DNA of 64,000 nt from Poteriospumella lacustris (GCA_008000375.1 SMOI01000081.1:33491-97490); one strand, 5' to 3'; counted from the stretch's first letter, positions 24,401 through 37,000 are shown. Numbers and translations: made by a program. Notes: a model not told the origin generated them from the letters alone.

Positions 24401-26045
24401 GTCGCTGTTGGCCTTCCACCTGGGCGATGAACGGCCACCGTCGTCGTCGTTGCGCGTCTTGTGCCACGTGACGTGGCCCGCGAGCACCGAAGATCTGCCG
24501 CGATCGACGCAGTACGAGATCCAACGTCGTTTTGTCTTGCGGCCCCTGGCACAAGTCGACGAGTGGCAACGGTTGGGGCTGATCGACGAGGGCGGCGGCG
24601 GCGGTGACGGCGATGGCGTCGAGGATGCCCACGGGGACACCAGCGGCGCCTTCGTTGGACAGCAGTCCACCACAACGGGGTACTCTGCATCGCCCACATC
24701 GCTACAGCAGCAACAACGGCAACAGGAGGACGACGAGCAACGAGAAGCGCTGCGTCAACAAGTCGCGAGGAACAAACTCGCGAAACGGGCCTTCCTCGCG
24801 GACGATGACGATGACGACGACGACAACGGTGACGACAACGGCGACGGCAACGGCGACGGCAATGAAGACGACGCCGTTGGCCGCGGACAGAGCGACGTCA
24901 CCACGGGTCATCGGCCGTCCTCGGCAGTCGATCGGGTACGACTGCGTAGCGCCAAACGCCGGGCACAACAGCCGCGTCCCTTGTCCTCCACGTTGACCCG
25001 CACCGCCTCGAGGCGGTATCAACAAGAACACGTCGTCTTCGGGGCCTGGTACAGTCTCCCCATCGTACCGACGACCACGTTACGGGCGTCATTGACCTTT
25101 GAAGACTTGTTTTCCTTGACCAACGACGTTGATTCGCTGTTGTCGACGCCCCTACGCGACTTTCTGCAACGCTACGTCACCCACAACCGCGCGGTCCTCT
25201 CCGGCGTCGCACCGTTCCAGTCGTTGACGGGGGTATCGCTGTTGTCCTCACCTACCACTGCGAAGCAGAAGCTCGAGAAGGAAGAGACCACCGCTGCTCA
25301 CCGACCGTCCTCGTCGGGGTGGTGCTACGCGGGGTACGACGTCTTCGTCGAGTACCGTGTGCGGGTGCGTAACTCCGTCGGCGAGAGTGACTTCGCCCGG
25401 CACCAAGTGTTCTACCAGCCGCCGAGCCATTACCACGCCGATCCCCAGCAACAAGCGTGGTTGAATCGGGCGACCAGTGAACAAGAATCGTTTCGGTTGG
25501 GCAGCCTCTTGCTGCAAAGTCTGTTGGACGACGACGAGAACGATGCGCGAACGAACACCAACGCTGCGGCGGCGGCGGCGGCAGCGGCGGCGGGCGCCAC
25601 CCTCAAGACCCGATCGAGTCGACGGGGAGGGCGAGAACGCACGCCACTGCTGACGAGCGAAAACGCCGGTCAACGGTCCCAGCTGCCGTTGCGATCCGGC
25701 GGTACCACGAGTCGTCTTCGGATCCCCTCGCCGCCCAAGACACGCGAGGGGCTGCCGCACGGCGTCGAGCAGCATCCGCATCCGCATCCCGTCATGGTCG
25801 CCGCCTGGCACGAGCAGGTGCGTCGTCAAGAGCAGCTGGAATCGCTGCAAGAAGAACTGCGGCGTCAGCAACAACGAGAGGCCGAGGCTCGTCAACGGGA
25901 AGCCGACATCGCCAAGGCGGCCTTGGCCTCGGCCTCGTCCTCGTCGGCGCGTGGCGCGGACATCATCGCCGCCGACGATCCCTGGTTGAAGCATCTGGCG
26001 TTTCAATCGCCGTTCCTGCTGCAACACCACGAGCATAGAAACTAG
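18470..26045 (+). CDS. Giant coiled-coil/FN3-like protein (about 2500 aa)
   Basis: Exons are 18470-19197 and 19277-26045, with a 79-nt intron (GTACGT...CCCGCAG); the product is 2498 aa. The start is ATG 18470. Residues 1-290 are a well-ordered domain; around 120-200 it vaguely recalls a degenerate protein-kinase C-lobe (HLTLNRITL where HRDLKxxN would be), but lysine and aspartate catalytic residues are missing. A highly charged helical region follows at about residues 470-660 (many RKR/EER heptads). Three stretches near 1450, 1700 and 2270 look like fibronectin-III strands, the clearest being YRVRVRNSVGESDFARHQVF. The rest is low complexity: Ser, Gln, Asp and Gly runs. A scaffold for the cytoskeleton or cilium is a guess based on architecture. 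The exon is strongly G+C-rich, which creates long antisense open frames that are not genes. Confidence 0.75.
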
Positions 26046-26374
26046 TTTACATGGTCTTTATAAGGGACGATGGGTACGTGTTGTTGTTGCCATTGCGGCG
26101 GCGGTGGTGACGGCCGCCGGTCATCTACACACCACCGCGTCTACTACGTCAACTACACAAACAACTCTTCTTTATACCTCCACATCCAACAGCCGATACA
26201 GCACATCAAATACACATACAGAATGGGGAAGCCGGAACCGACGGAAGAGGCGACTATGCGACCACAACGTAGTACGAGGAGGAGGAGGAGGAGGACAACG
26301 AACGACACCGACACCGACGGAACACCAAAACCCAGCCGAAGGAGGACGCGCGCTACACGCAGCCACCGTCGGTG
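26046..26374. other. Tail-to-tail spacer, giant gene / RING-H2 gene
   Basis: A 329-bp convergent gap with short purine-rich GGA repeats near 26275-26295. No gene is evident. Confidence 0.5.
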
Positions 26375-29300
26375 TTAAATCTCGTAGCGCCGCGAGTTGG
26401 TAGCGCCCGGTTGTTGCTGTTGCTGCTGTTGCTGCTGTTGCTGTTGCTGTGCGGCGGCCGCCATTCGCGCAGCTTCCAATTGCAGACGGCTCTCCGGTGA
26501 CAGGCCGCGACTCGGCGTTGACGTCGTTGCGGGTCCCTCGTGTCGCTCGGACCCTTCTTGATCCACGTAGCTCATCGGACGTGAGAACGTGCGCGGCTGG
26601 AGCTCGATGGCGCTGGGATCCACGACCTCGTCGTGACGCACCAGCGTAAACTCACCGCCACCGCTGCTACCGCCGCCTCCGCCGCCGCTGACGTTCCGCG
26701 AGACACGGGCGTGAGTCGACGCCTCTCCACCCCCATGGCGGTGGTGTCCGTGTCCGTGCCCGTGGCTCTGATGGTGCCGTGAGTGGCGGGGATTGCTGCT
26801 TTGGGACGCAGGTCGTGACGACGGAACACTGCGACTGTAATTGTGCGTCACGTAGCCACCGACCACGACCGTTGGCGCCGCCGTTCCGCCACCTTCTTCC
26901 ATCACCGTCACGACCGCCATCTGCTGTTGCTGCTGTTGTGGCTGCTGTTGTTGTTGCTGCATACGTTGGCTACGGTGGTGCTCTTGCTCATCGTACGTAC
27001 CCGTCAAAATCGCACGCATCGATCGTTTACACAGCGGGCACTGCGACGACTGACGGAACCAGTGATCAACACAGTCGCGATGGAAGACGTGGCCACACGG
27101 GTCGGGCAAATGACGGACGATGTCTCCATCGGCGAATTCCAACAAACAAATCGGACATTCCATGGCACTGCCGTTGCTGCTGCCGCCGTTGTTCAAACTG
27201 TTGCTACTGCCATGACTCGGCAACGCCGCAAACGTGCCACTGACCGTGGCCACTGTCGCACTCGCGGTCGTCTCCGTGGCACCCACTCCACCGCCACCGC
27301 CACCGCCGCCGCTGGTACTCGTCACCGACGCGACACTACGGACGGAGGAATGCGTTTCTTTCTTCCGCAATTGACGAACAAAGGCCGCCGAAAAGGTCAC
27401 TTCCCCGAGGGCTTCTCGTTCAAAGTCTGACAAGGGTCGCGTGCGTCCAAACGTCGCTAACCCGGTACCGTTGTTGTTGATTTCACTGCCCAGCATCATT
27501 TGTTGCAACGCCAATTCGTTTTCAATGAGGAATTGTTCCGTTTGACGACGCAGCAACATGCGACGAATGGAGAAGGTCACGGCGGAGGTCAAGAAGGTCA
27601 GACAGCAGATGACCATCAACAAGATGATCGTCTGCGTGACGATGGTCAACGCCGCGTTGGAATCGCCATCGCCACCATCGTCGCTCGTGCATTCATCGTT
27701 GGCGGCGGCCCGCGGACTGATGGGTACCCGTCGAGTGACGCCACCGCTGCAACGACCACAGCCATCGATGTACGCGCTACCGAAGGCGATATTGGCGCAG
27801 TCGAAGATGTACGTCTTGGCCTTCGTCTGTGACGCCGTCGTCGTCGCCGTTGTCGCTACTGTTGTCATGGTGGCGATGGAGGCCTCCTCGTGCACAGCCT
27901 CCGGTTCCGTGACTGTTGCGTCTCTGGACCGGATGTAGTGGGTTTTCACCATCGTCGAGGCCGTCGAGGCCGTCGATGCGCCATCACCGTTGGAGGACAA
28001 GTCAATGACAGGCAACGGTTCTGCCGGATGAGCTGTGTCACCGCTGTAACGTCGCGAGGTGTGCTGCGGATACCAGCGCAATGGCTTGCGATCGTCCGCC
28101 GTCGACGTTGCGGTTGTCTTGGTGCTCAAACGACGAGACGCGGCGGTCGTCGTGGTGGCGTTGCCGTACAAGGCCGTGCCACCGCAGATGTTGCTGTCCG
28201 CCGCACAGGTCAAGACCTCCGCAGAGACCGCGGGGAACGGGAAACAGCCACAACTGACCGGCGTGGCGGTGCTGGGATAATAACGGATCAACAAACTACC
28301 ACGAGCGAGTTCTTCCGTCTCGGGGTTGTAATACATCGCACGGGTAGCCTTGTCTCCATCTGCCAGCGTCGCCGCGTCAATCGCCGCACCTTGCGCTTGG
28401 GGAATGAGGTTCACACTCAGTAACACCCCCTGACTCTCTGTTTCCGCCGTCGTCAACCCCGCAACACTGGACAATACTGCCGTCGGTATCGCTGGTACCG
28501 GACAACGCACCGTGTTGTACGCCGTTGTCGACGACGAGGACGTGTACACGGCTGCGGACGTGTACAAGCCACCCAGCCAACTGCACGTCAAATTGACAGT
28601 CGACGAGGCGCCCAACAATGCCGTACAACCGACGGTGCCATTCCACGTCATCGACAACGTATTGCCCGCTTGGACACAAGCAGACGCTGCACAAATCGAT
28701 ACCTCCAGCGGGCAATACGACACCGCTTGCACCGTATTCGGTGCCGTACTGGTGGTTGTTCCGGTGGTACCACCCGTTGCGGTGGTCGCCAATACAAACG
28801 AAGCATTGGTCACGTGATACCGTGACGTAGATGACGTCGCATATTGCAACTGCGACGACGTAAGCGATGGCGACGTACTGCTCCCGGGATATAAGAAATT
28901 GGGACCGGCATGTGCTCCCCACAATCCGGTAATGGGGAATACACTACCCGCGACAGCGGTGCCACTCGTTTGTTGCTCAATCGGCAACGATGGATCCGTA
29001 TTGATCGCAAAGGAAGTGTTGTACGTCATTCGAATCGATCCATCGGCGAACAAGGAGACGATGGTGGAAGGTTTGGTACTGCTGCTTTGGCTTTGGCTGA
29101 TGAAATGGATGTGCACGGCGTCTCGTTTGCTGTCCCCGTTTTCATCGGTCACGTGCAACTGGAATCCGGCATACGCCGAGGCGGTGGAACGAGAGGGATC
29201 GTAGCCCACGGAAATGGTGTTGGTGGCGGACGCGTAATAGATGCACTGATTGTCCGTATCGCATCCGAAATACGGCGCGAAGGACAATACGCCGTACGGA

Positions 29301-30526
29301 TCGGCCACAAAGGAAGACACAATGTTCGTGAAGAACGGCAGGGAAAAGCCCATCGTAATCACGTATTTATCATTGTACTTCGTACTCGTGGAGAAGCCAA
29401 ACGCTTTGTACAGCGACTGATACGACGGCAACGATGAACTTTGTGAACTGGTGACGGTGGTGGTGTACGCATAGGGGGCCGTTTGTTCGAGTAAACTGGA
29501 CGAAACGGATAAACACTGGTCGTCGATCGGTTCGTGGTGGCATTCGCCCGCAATGCACACGTCCAACGTACAGGGATTGTAATCGATGCAGGTGTAGTCC
29601 TCTGTGCAGGAAATGGCAGCTAATGAACCGGATTTACTCACACCCTGGAGGCTACTCGAGTACGTCGTCTCCACGTTCTGACCCACCGTGAGCTCGGTCA
29701 GCAACCCGCCAAGCGGCGAACACGTGGCGAGTGTGTTTGTGGTGGGGTAATTCCCCTGTAGATCGTCCGAGGCACATACATAGAGAGCAGACGAAGCAGA
29801 ACCCGAAGATACAACACAACTTTGACCACAGGGACAGGAAGTATCATTCCCATTCGCACAGAATTGATAGCACAAGTTGATGCTGTACCCCGACACGTTG
29901 AAGCAACCCATACCCAACGGACAATCAAAGTCTGATTGACACTTGAATGTCTGACAAACATCACCATACGGACAATGATAGCCATTCAATTGTGTGTCAA
30001 AGGCCGCACTGCTCTGTGTCGCCCCTCGACCAACAGCGAAGATGGGAGTGTTCGTCGCGGTTGGGGTCACGACGCTCACCAAATCAAAGGACAAGCTTCC
30101 GGATGCTTGGGAGGAAGCAATACATGAATAGACAGGTACATTCGCAGTACTATTGCGCATCCAGCCGTAATTCACAAAGGCTCCGCCCAAGTTTTGCGTA
30201 AAACAGCCGTCGCCGTCCCGGCACCATAAACTGGATGAGCAACAACCACTCAAACCTTCATAGGACGACGAAGAAATATTTTTGCCTAGAATATCTTTCA
30301 CAACATAATCCAACACAGTGGCGTTCCACTCAAAATCGTACGGGCTAGGGGTGTAGGGAAGTAACGACGACGCTTGACATGCATCGTAATGACTCTGTCC
30401 GGTGGTGCTGGCGAGTTTCCATTGAATTTCTTGAAAGGAAATTGAGGCTTCAGACACAGTGGCCCAGATAAGAAGTATAACTCCTAAGAGAAGGCACTGA
30501 CGCAACCGTTGTATTTCCCGATGCAT
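26375..30526 (-). CDS. Single-pass membrane RING-H2 E3 ubiquitin ligase
   Basis: One exon of 1383 aa. The start is set at ATG 30526, which gives an N-terminal signal peptide (core LLLGVILLIWATVSEA). Residues of about 30-930 form a large Cys- and Ser-rich luminal or extracellular domain with many N-glycosylation sequons. It ends in a DCANIAFGSAYIDGCGRCSGG-type cysteine knot (about 915-935). A transmembrane helix lies at about 955-985 (IILLMVICCLTFLTSAV). The cytosolic part holds a RING-H2 finger at about 1122-1170: CPICLLEF, then DPCGHVFHRDCVDHWF and CPLC. The spacing C-x2-C...C-x-H-x2-H-x2-C...C-x2-C is intact, so it should recruit a ubiquitin E2. The C-terminus is disordered, with Gln and His tracts and a pure polyglutamine near the end. 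Probable role: ubiquitination of membrane or endosomal cargo, as in PA-TM-RING ligases, although I see no PA domain. Confidence 0.85.
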   Translation of the reverse strand: MHREIQRLRQCLLLGVILLIWATVSEASISFQEIQWKLASTTGQSHYDACQASSLLPYTPSPYDFEWNATVLDYVVKDILGKNISSSSYEGLSGCCSSSLWCRDGDGCFTQNLGGAFVNYGWMRNSTANVPVYSCIASSQASGSLSFDLVSVVTPTATNTPIFAVGRGATQSSAAFDTQLNGYHCPYGDVCQTFKCQSDFDCPLGMGCFNVSGYSINLCYQFCANGNDTSCPCGQSCVVSSGSASSALYVCASDDLQGNYPTTNTLATCSPLGGLLTELTVGQNVETTYSSSLQGVSKSGSLAAISCTEDYTCIDYNPCTLDVCIAGECHHEPIDDQCLSVSSSLLEQTAPYAYTTTVTSSQSSSLPSYQSLYKAFGFSTSTKYNDKYVITMGFSLPFFTNIVSSFVADPYGVLSFAPYFGCDTDNQCIYYASATNTISVGYDPSRSTASAYAGFQLHVTDENGDSKRDAVHIHFISQSQSSSTKPSTIVSLFADGSIRMTYNTSFAINTDPSLPIEQQTSGTAVAGSVFPITGLWGAHAGPNFLYPGSSTSPSLTSSQLQYATSSTSRYHVTNASFVLATTATGGTTGTTTSTAPNTVQAVSYCPLEVSICAASACVQAGNTLSMTWNGTVGCTALLGASSTVNLTCSWLGGLYTSAAVYTSSSSTTAYNTVRCPVPAIPTAVLSSVAGLTTAETESQGVLLSVNLIPQAQGAAIDAATLADGDKATRAMYYNPETEELARGSLLIRYYPSTATPVSCGCFPFPAVSAEVLTCAADSNICGGTALYGNATTTTAASRRLSTKTTATSTADDRKPLRWYPQHTSRRYSGDTAHPAEPLPVIDLSSNGDGASTASTASTMVKTHYIRSRDATVTEPEAVHEEASIATMTTVATTATTTASQTKAKTYIFDCANIAFGSAYIDGCGRCSGGVTRRVPISPRAAANDECTSDDGGDGDSNAALTIVTQTIILLMVICCLTFLTSAVTFSIRRMLLRRQTEQFLIENELALQQMMLGSEINNNGTGLATFGRTRPLSDFEREALGEVTFSAAFVRQLRKKETHSSVRSVASVTSTSGGGGGGGGVGATETTASATVATVSGTFAALPSHGSSNSLNNGGSSNGSAMECPICLLEFADGDIVRHLPDPCGHVFHRDCVDHWFRQSSQCPLCKRSMRAILTGTYDEQEHHRSQRMQQQQQQPQQQQQQMAVVTVMEEGGGTAAPTVVVGGYVTHNYSRSVPSSRPASQSSNPRHSRHHQSHGHGHGHHRHGGGEASTHARVSRNVSGGGGGGSSGGGEFTLVRHDEVVDPSAIELQPRTFSRPMSYVDQEGSERHEGPATTSTPSRGLSPESRLQLEAARMAAAAQQQQQQQQQQQQQPGATNSRRYEI
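26411..26451. repeat. CAG-type tract encoding polyglutamine
   Basis: A run of GTT/GCT-type triplets on the + strand, read on the - strand as CAA/CAG, encodes about 14 glutamines close to the C-terminus of the RING-H2 protein. The codons are mixed. Confidence 0.85.
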
Positions 30527-31091
30527 TCTATGGGAAATCAACACAGCTCTGGATTTCTGGTTCTTACGATCAGTAACTCCACGGGGCGATAGATGACTTA
30601 TACGCTGACTGCTTCTCGATGCTGAAAACAAATATAAGGCTTGTCTATTTCGAAACTGGTTGACAAGCAGCGAGAAGTTTACGGTGGATATCCTCAACTT
30701 CTTCACGTCTTTGCGCACTGCTGCCCTGGCAGTTCACTTTTCTCGGAACGACTGAAGCAAGTGGGAAAACCAGCAAAACTATTCCGAGAACCCGGGAAAA
30801 TGTCTCCTTCACCAGCACCCCCCCCCTCATTTCCTGCTGCTTTGTCGATACAGTACATATGTAGGTACTGTATGTACAGAGAAGTCTTGACGACGTGTTA
30901 TTGTGCGCGTGAGGTGATTGCCTTCCTTGCAGCTTTTTCTCGCATTCACTTTGTTACTAAGCCTACCTCCTAGGTCCAGAGTGCCGATGACTCTTCATCG
31001 CGCGCTAACTCGAACCGTCTGCGTACTCACAGTGATCACTTTCTTTGCGATTACGATGGTGTTTACAGCGGTTCGCTTTGTAAGCATCTAT
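30527..31091. other. Intergenic region upstream of RING-H2 gene
   Basis: A 565-bp gap between two minus-strand genes, which should hold the RING-H2 promoter and the 3' UTR of the next gene. A hydrophobic frame from ATG 30987 (+) runs into the 3' end of the opposite gene and is not supported. Confidence 0.45.
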
Positions 31092-34000
31092 TTATTCTTC
31101 GACCTTCGGCACGCCAACATCGTTGGCAACGCGGTTGGGAGTGGCCGCGGTTTCGAGTGGCTTCTTCGCGTCCGAGTCGATCGATGCATCTTTCTTTGCA
31201 TCGCTGCCCCTTCTGCTCCAAATCACCGACCGACGCAATCCAGTGGGCTGCACCTTCTTCTTCGTCGTTGTCGTCTTCGTCGTCGCAGTTGTCGTCGGAT
31301 TGGATGTACCCTTCGTTCCTTTTCGCTGCACTCCTCTTCGACCGGGTCGTTTCTGCTCGGCAGAAGTCGTTGAGTCGTCCTGCTCGCGATTTTCTGCATC
31401 GGTGGTCGGTTTCCGTCGCAACGTTTTACCTCCGTCGATCTTCGGCGTTTCGACAGGGGTAGAGACCGGAGCAAGGGTAGAGGCAGGATCATGGGCAGAG
31501 GCCGAGGCAGAGGCAGAGGCAGCGGCAGAGGCAGGAGTTTGTTTCGACGTCTTGTTTCTGTTTCCGCGAGTATTCTTCTGCTGCGTAGATACCTTCGTTG
31601 ACTCTTTGTCGGTCTTCGAATCGCTCGATTCTGTTCTCGAGTCCTTGGGCGACGTAGACCGGGCCCGTCCATTCACATACGGCGCCCGTGGCGGCGGAGT
31701 CAATCGTTGCTTCATGCGCTGATACAGCGGCGTGTTGACAATGTCCGCACAGATCCTACGAGCCGTCTCCGGGACCGCCGATGGACTAATCGTCAAATAG
31801 AAAAACGACGCCTGGGGAAACAGCCGCGAGTACATGATCTGATGCATCTCTTGAAACAAGGACAACGGCCGCCTCTCGGGCGCATTCACCACCACCGACG
31901 AAGACGAAGAGGAGGAGGACGCCGCTGCTGATGCAGCTGATGCGGCTGACGCGGCGGAAGCCGGCGATGCTTCTGCTTCTGCCTCTGCTGGTGGGGACAA
32001 CGGTTGAAACGTGATGCTCACAAAGGCGACAGGAAACTTGTCGTCTTGATGCACATGCGCTGCCGCAGTGGTTGCCGTACTGGTGGTGGCTTGGTCAGGG
32101 GATGGTGGCGGCATGCGCAACGAGACGGCAATAAACTCATACCCACTTTCCAACGCGACAAACTTCGGATCGATGACAATTTTCGGATGAATCGCTACCT
32201 GTTGATCCCTTTGCTTCAACCGCGTGAACTGTTCCGCCATCGCCGAGGATATGGCCTCTTCGGAATAATACACGCGGACCCAATCCTTCAACCACGTCTC
32301 ATACTTCACCCAGGAGATTCCCTCTTGACTCAAATAGTCTTGTACGGCGTGCAGGCTGCAATCGTCACTCGCTGCTTCTCTTGTTGTTCCTGTTCCTGAT
32401 CCTGTTCCTGTTCCTGCTCTTGGTCCTGTTCCAGCTCCTGCCGGAGGAAGAGAAGACAATGCTGGACTGCGCACACCCTCGGGGATCAACGCAAAGGTTC
32501 CAGGATGCGTAAACGATGGACGTTTCCCGTGGAGATTGAACGCTTTGGTGTACATGGCCTCCGTGACGTCTTGAGGCAAGAAATGATCCATGAAACACCA
32601 GAAGGTATTGATCGCCGAGGCTTGAAAGAAATCCACTTTGGGATGTTGTTGCACACGGGATAAGACGGCATCACAGACGTGGACCGCGGACGCCATCAAT
32701 TGTTGCTCTCGATCACCTCCTGCCGAGGCGGCATCGGCTGGCGTACGTGGGACATATGTATGCCAGGGTAAGTCATACGCCAACACGGAAAAGTGACGTG
32801 CAGCTTTCCCCACAATCGGCAACGGCGCGTCTTTCAGACTGTCTGCCACTTGGTGCGCCAACCACTGCGCAAAGGCCGGTTCCAGGGTCTTCCAGGACAT
32901 TCGCAATTGTTTCAACGCGGTCAACAGGGACAACGTGGTGACTGGATCCTTCAGAGACATCCATTGGGCAGCGTCCTCCATCAACAAGGATTCCAGAGCC
33001 TTTTGAGACATCGGAAGGCTATCCAAACCCACATCCAAGGTATCGACAATGTTCGCCAAGGGGTGATAGAACGGAAAATGGAATGGATGCCTGGACGACC
33101 ACGCCGTAGACGATAGGTACTGGGGATGACATTGATACGATTGACGCAGAATACGGGCGAAGGCTTCTGGTTCGTTGATCACATCCAACGACGCGCGTTT
33201 CAATGTCTCCCATTGGCTACACGTCGTGGAGGTTTGACCTCTCACCACCGCATGTAACAACGGAGACATGATGGCTTCTGCCGGTGTCATCAGCGTCGTC
33301 GTCGTCGGCGGCGGCGTCGTATTACTGACGAAGGAGGCTGAGGGTGGCAGTACTGTTTCCCCCAATGGTTCCCCCAGTGGTTGCTGAAGTTGATCAAACA
33401 TACGCATGATTTTCTTCCGTTGGGGAACACTCATGACTTTCCACACTTTGGTGTAGATCTTTTGATACAATTCCAACGCAAATATCGCTTGCGCCATCGA
33501 CAACGACAACGATGATGGTCTGAGATCTGTGCCAGTTTCGGGGTCGATGCCCATCGCGACATCGAAATGTCGTTTCAAGGTAGTGAAATACACCCCTCGC
33601 CACATGTTTTGCGATGGCATCGTCGCACGACTCATCAGTGTTAACAACGTCGTCAACTCCTCAAAGGCATAGTCGGGGTCATCCTTTGCAATCACCCGAA
33701 ACTGATGGCCTCCTTCGTCTCCCACCGTCGTCGCAGATGATGATGATAGTGATGAAACCACCGGTGGCGTGTGACGCAACATGATCGTCAAATGGTCAAA
33801 GACTTGGCCCAACAACACTCGCCCCTGCTTCTTTTCGATCCATTCCTTACGCATCAAGTCGGAAAAGTCATGTTGACGGTCGGGTGCGAGGCCATTGTCT
33901 TGTCGTTGACGTGGCGAAGGGCTCGGCACGTGTCCTTTCAATCCACTCATCATCAATGGTGAGGATTCCACCAACCGTAAGTAGACACAGTCCCAAAAGA

Positions 34001-37000
34001 CACGTAACATCGGTGCCACATTCACAGCCGTATGAATCTGCTGTGATTGTTGGGTTAATACGAAGGGTAACTCCGCAAACGTTGCTGATTTCCAGGCACA
34101 TGTCGCATAATGCTCCTTCTTCGATGGATGTATGACCGGGCTGGCATCGGTCGCCATCGTCGGCAGGGGGCATTTCAAAATGGTCAGGTGTTTCAACATC
34201 TCCATCGAAAGGGTTCCTTGCCGCATCAACTCTTCCGAAGGTGCTCCACTCTCCGGCGAGATGAAGAAAACCATTTCCCATATCTTCGTTTCCAACCACA
34301 CCGGACGCTGGTGGAAAAACGACCATTTCCATCCCAAATCTGACAAACAACCAATCAACCTGTCCAATCGCCCGTCCAAGTTAGATCCACCCGCGAAGCA
34401 ATACGCCAGGATTTCTTCCATTTGTCGTTGATACATGGGTCGACCATTGGACGAGGACAGCGACGACGCCGAAGACGACGAAGACGATGATGAAGGAGAC
34501 GAGAAATGGATCGGCAGGTCCCTGCTCGTTTGCAATAGCCACATTAACTTGCGCGTAATAAAATATCTGCTCTTATCCATATCCTCTACATCAGTCGTAG
34601 CCGTCGTAGCAGTCGTAGTAGTCGTAGCAGTCGTTGTAGTAGTTGTGTTGCCTTCGATGGTGGGTTGGGTGGTCTGACGTTTCATCATTTCCGTATGTAA
34701 GGCATTGACTGCATCGCTATACCATCGTTGCATGGCCTCTTCACTTTCCTGCAGGGTCAATGGTGTACGCGCACCTTGCACTTTCAACAGCTGAAAGTGT
34801 CCGCGTGTTAGACCCATTTTCAACAACGTTGTCCACGTCGTCAATGACCGTTCCAACGAGAGCAACGAAGGATCCACTGCCGTATTATATTTCAACGCCA
34901 TCCGAACCATATCCGTCGATGCTTGTACACTCAAGTCTTTGAATCGCACATCCAATTTGCTCGCCGCGCTGAACAACGCCTGAGCACAACCCACTTCACC
35001 TCCTCCTTCTCCACCTTGGCCCATCACCATCGAGTCGCCCGCCATCAAGGAGGACTCCATGGTGGTAGCGGCGGCCGTCTCGGTCGTCTCGGTGGTGATA
35101 TCCATCGCAGTGGTGGCGCTGATGAGTGGGGATGGCTTCCTTCCAAAGGACCATGGATCACTGACAGCCTTGTCGAACAATCTCTCCACCAAGCAGCCTC
35201 TCAATCGCAACGAGGCAGGACAGTCCAATTTGATTAATCTGTGACGTAACACAACAACCACTCGGTCAGCCTTACAACCAGCCAAATAACCACAGATTGC
35301 ATTGAACTTACGCGTCTTCCAGATTCTTTACCCGTGCCGCGCTGATCGAATGGAGACATCTGACCATACCATCCGCATATACTTGCTGTAGTGATAACGG
35401 CAACTGTTCCCATTTGCTGCCCAAGTTGGCCAACATGGTCAAAGTATCGACCACTAACTGGGACGCGTCGCGAGAAAGAATTGTTCGTTCTCCGACGGTC
35501 AGAATGGGATGTTTCATCAAGAAATGGGTGATCATCGCCTCTCGTAAAGCTTGGGACGTCGGCGTTGTACTGGTACTACGCGACGGAAGGTACTGTACAG
35601 AACGTATGATTGCTCGCATGTTGTTGGCGGAGACAGGGTCGTCGCACGTCTGGAAGTTATGCGTCAGAGTACTCATCATCGCCAATTTCGTCTTTTGTGG
35701 GACCGAAGGCCATAGAATCTGCATCGTTTGAAGGCTGGCAACACAGGAGTCATAACACAAAAATCACACAAGAGTCAGTAACGCCTGGCGCAGTACATCC
35801 CCCATCATGACCAGAGCGCGCTTACCTTAAGCACATATTCAATGACTGCTCGCTCGATGCCGTCGGGAGAGTAAGCGTCATCGCCTCGTACATCAAATCT
35901 TCGGTGATGAAATTCTTTGACGAATATTTGAACAAGGAAGCCATCGATGCCATCGTATGGACCACCTTATCGGTATTCGAAAGCTTCTGGGCCAATTCTA
36001 GCGGTTGTTGTTGCATATCTTCGATGATCGATTTGAAAATGCTCTGGTACCACTTCGTTAAGGACGTTCGCGCTTCCAATTGTTGCGGAAGAGGTAATGA
36101 AGACATTTCGAACTTGAGGGACCGTAGTCCTTGAACAAACTGCACTGCACTAACATGGTCAATGGGAATGATGGGTTTGGAACTGCCTTCCAATTCCAGT
36201 TGAGACGTAGCCGAAGAATCAATGGTTTCTTTGGACATCAAGGGCAACGAGATGGATGGATTTAAGAGCATCGACAGCACCGCTGCCTCACATCCCTTGG
36301 GAAGTGTAGCGAAGGTCACTTTCATCTCATTCGCCACTTCAATCGCTTCTAACATACGCGTGGGATTTTCTTTCGAATGATGAAAAGCAACCTGAAGTAA
36401 CGTCTTCACATCTTGTGGTGCTGATGTATACCATCCTTTGGTGTAATGAATCAGTCGCAGCGTATCCAAGCTCGCTTTCGCCATGTCATCGTCCATCTCG
36501 TAATGGGATCGATTGCCAACGGAGGCTATCGTAGCTTGAATGGCTTCTGATAAAACAGGCTTGTAAATAGACAACTTGTCTGCTCTGATAAGTCCTTGTA
36601 TGTACCCTTGTCTTTGCATTGAAGCAGCATCAGCCAACATGGCGACGGACGGCTTCGGTTGAGCTCTGAATACTGATTCCACGAACGGAAACAGTATCCG
36701 TTGAGATTTAATATCCAAAATCGTATTGGAACTTGTCATGTCTATTGCCAATCGCCTTAAAAGTTGTGCTCTTTCTGGCATCGGTGCGGCTTCAAGAAGA
36801 GAAACCACATGATTAAGGTCACGAAAAGTACCCAACAGTGCCGGGTCTGAAGATTGAGAAAAGAACAAGTGGGTTTTCTGCAGGTTATTCACATCGAAGA
36901 CTTGTTTTTCATTCTGGCTAATCTCTGGAGTACTCCGATTATCATCAATTTTGATCTCCTGGGATAGCCATCGTACATGATTGCTGAGGGGAATATTGAC

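Noticed and set aside
19600-25900. Long antisense and alternative-frame open frames opposite the giant gene (up to 385 aa)
   Set aside because: They follow from high G+C and the scarcity of stop codons in GC-rich, low-complexity DNA; composition is Arg/His/Gly-rich and no domain is visible.
30918-31373. Hydrophobic + strand frame overlapping the 3' end of the large leader protein
   Set aside because: Its C-terminal half is antisense to a well-supported coding exon, and the ATG lies in an ordinary intergenic gap.
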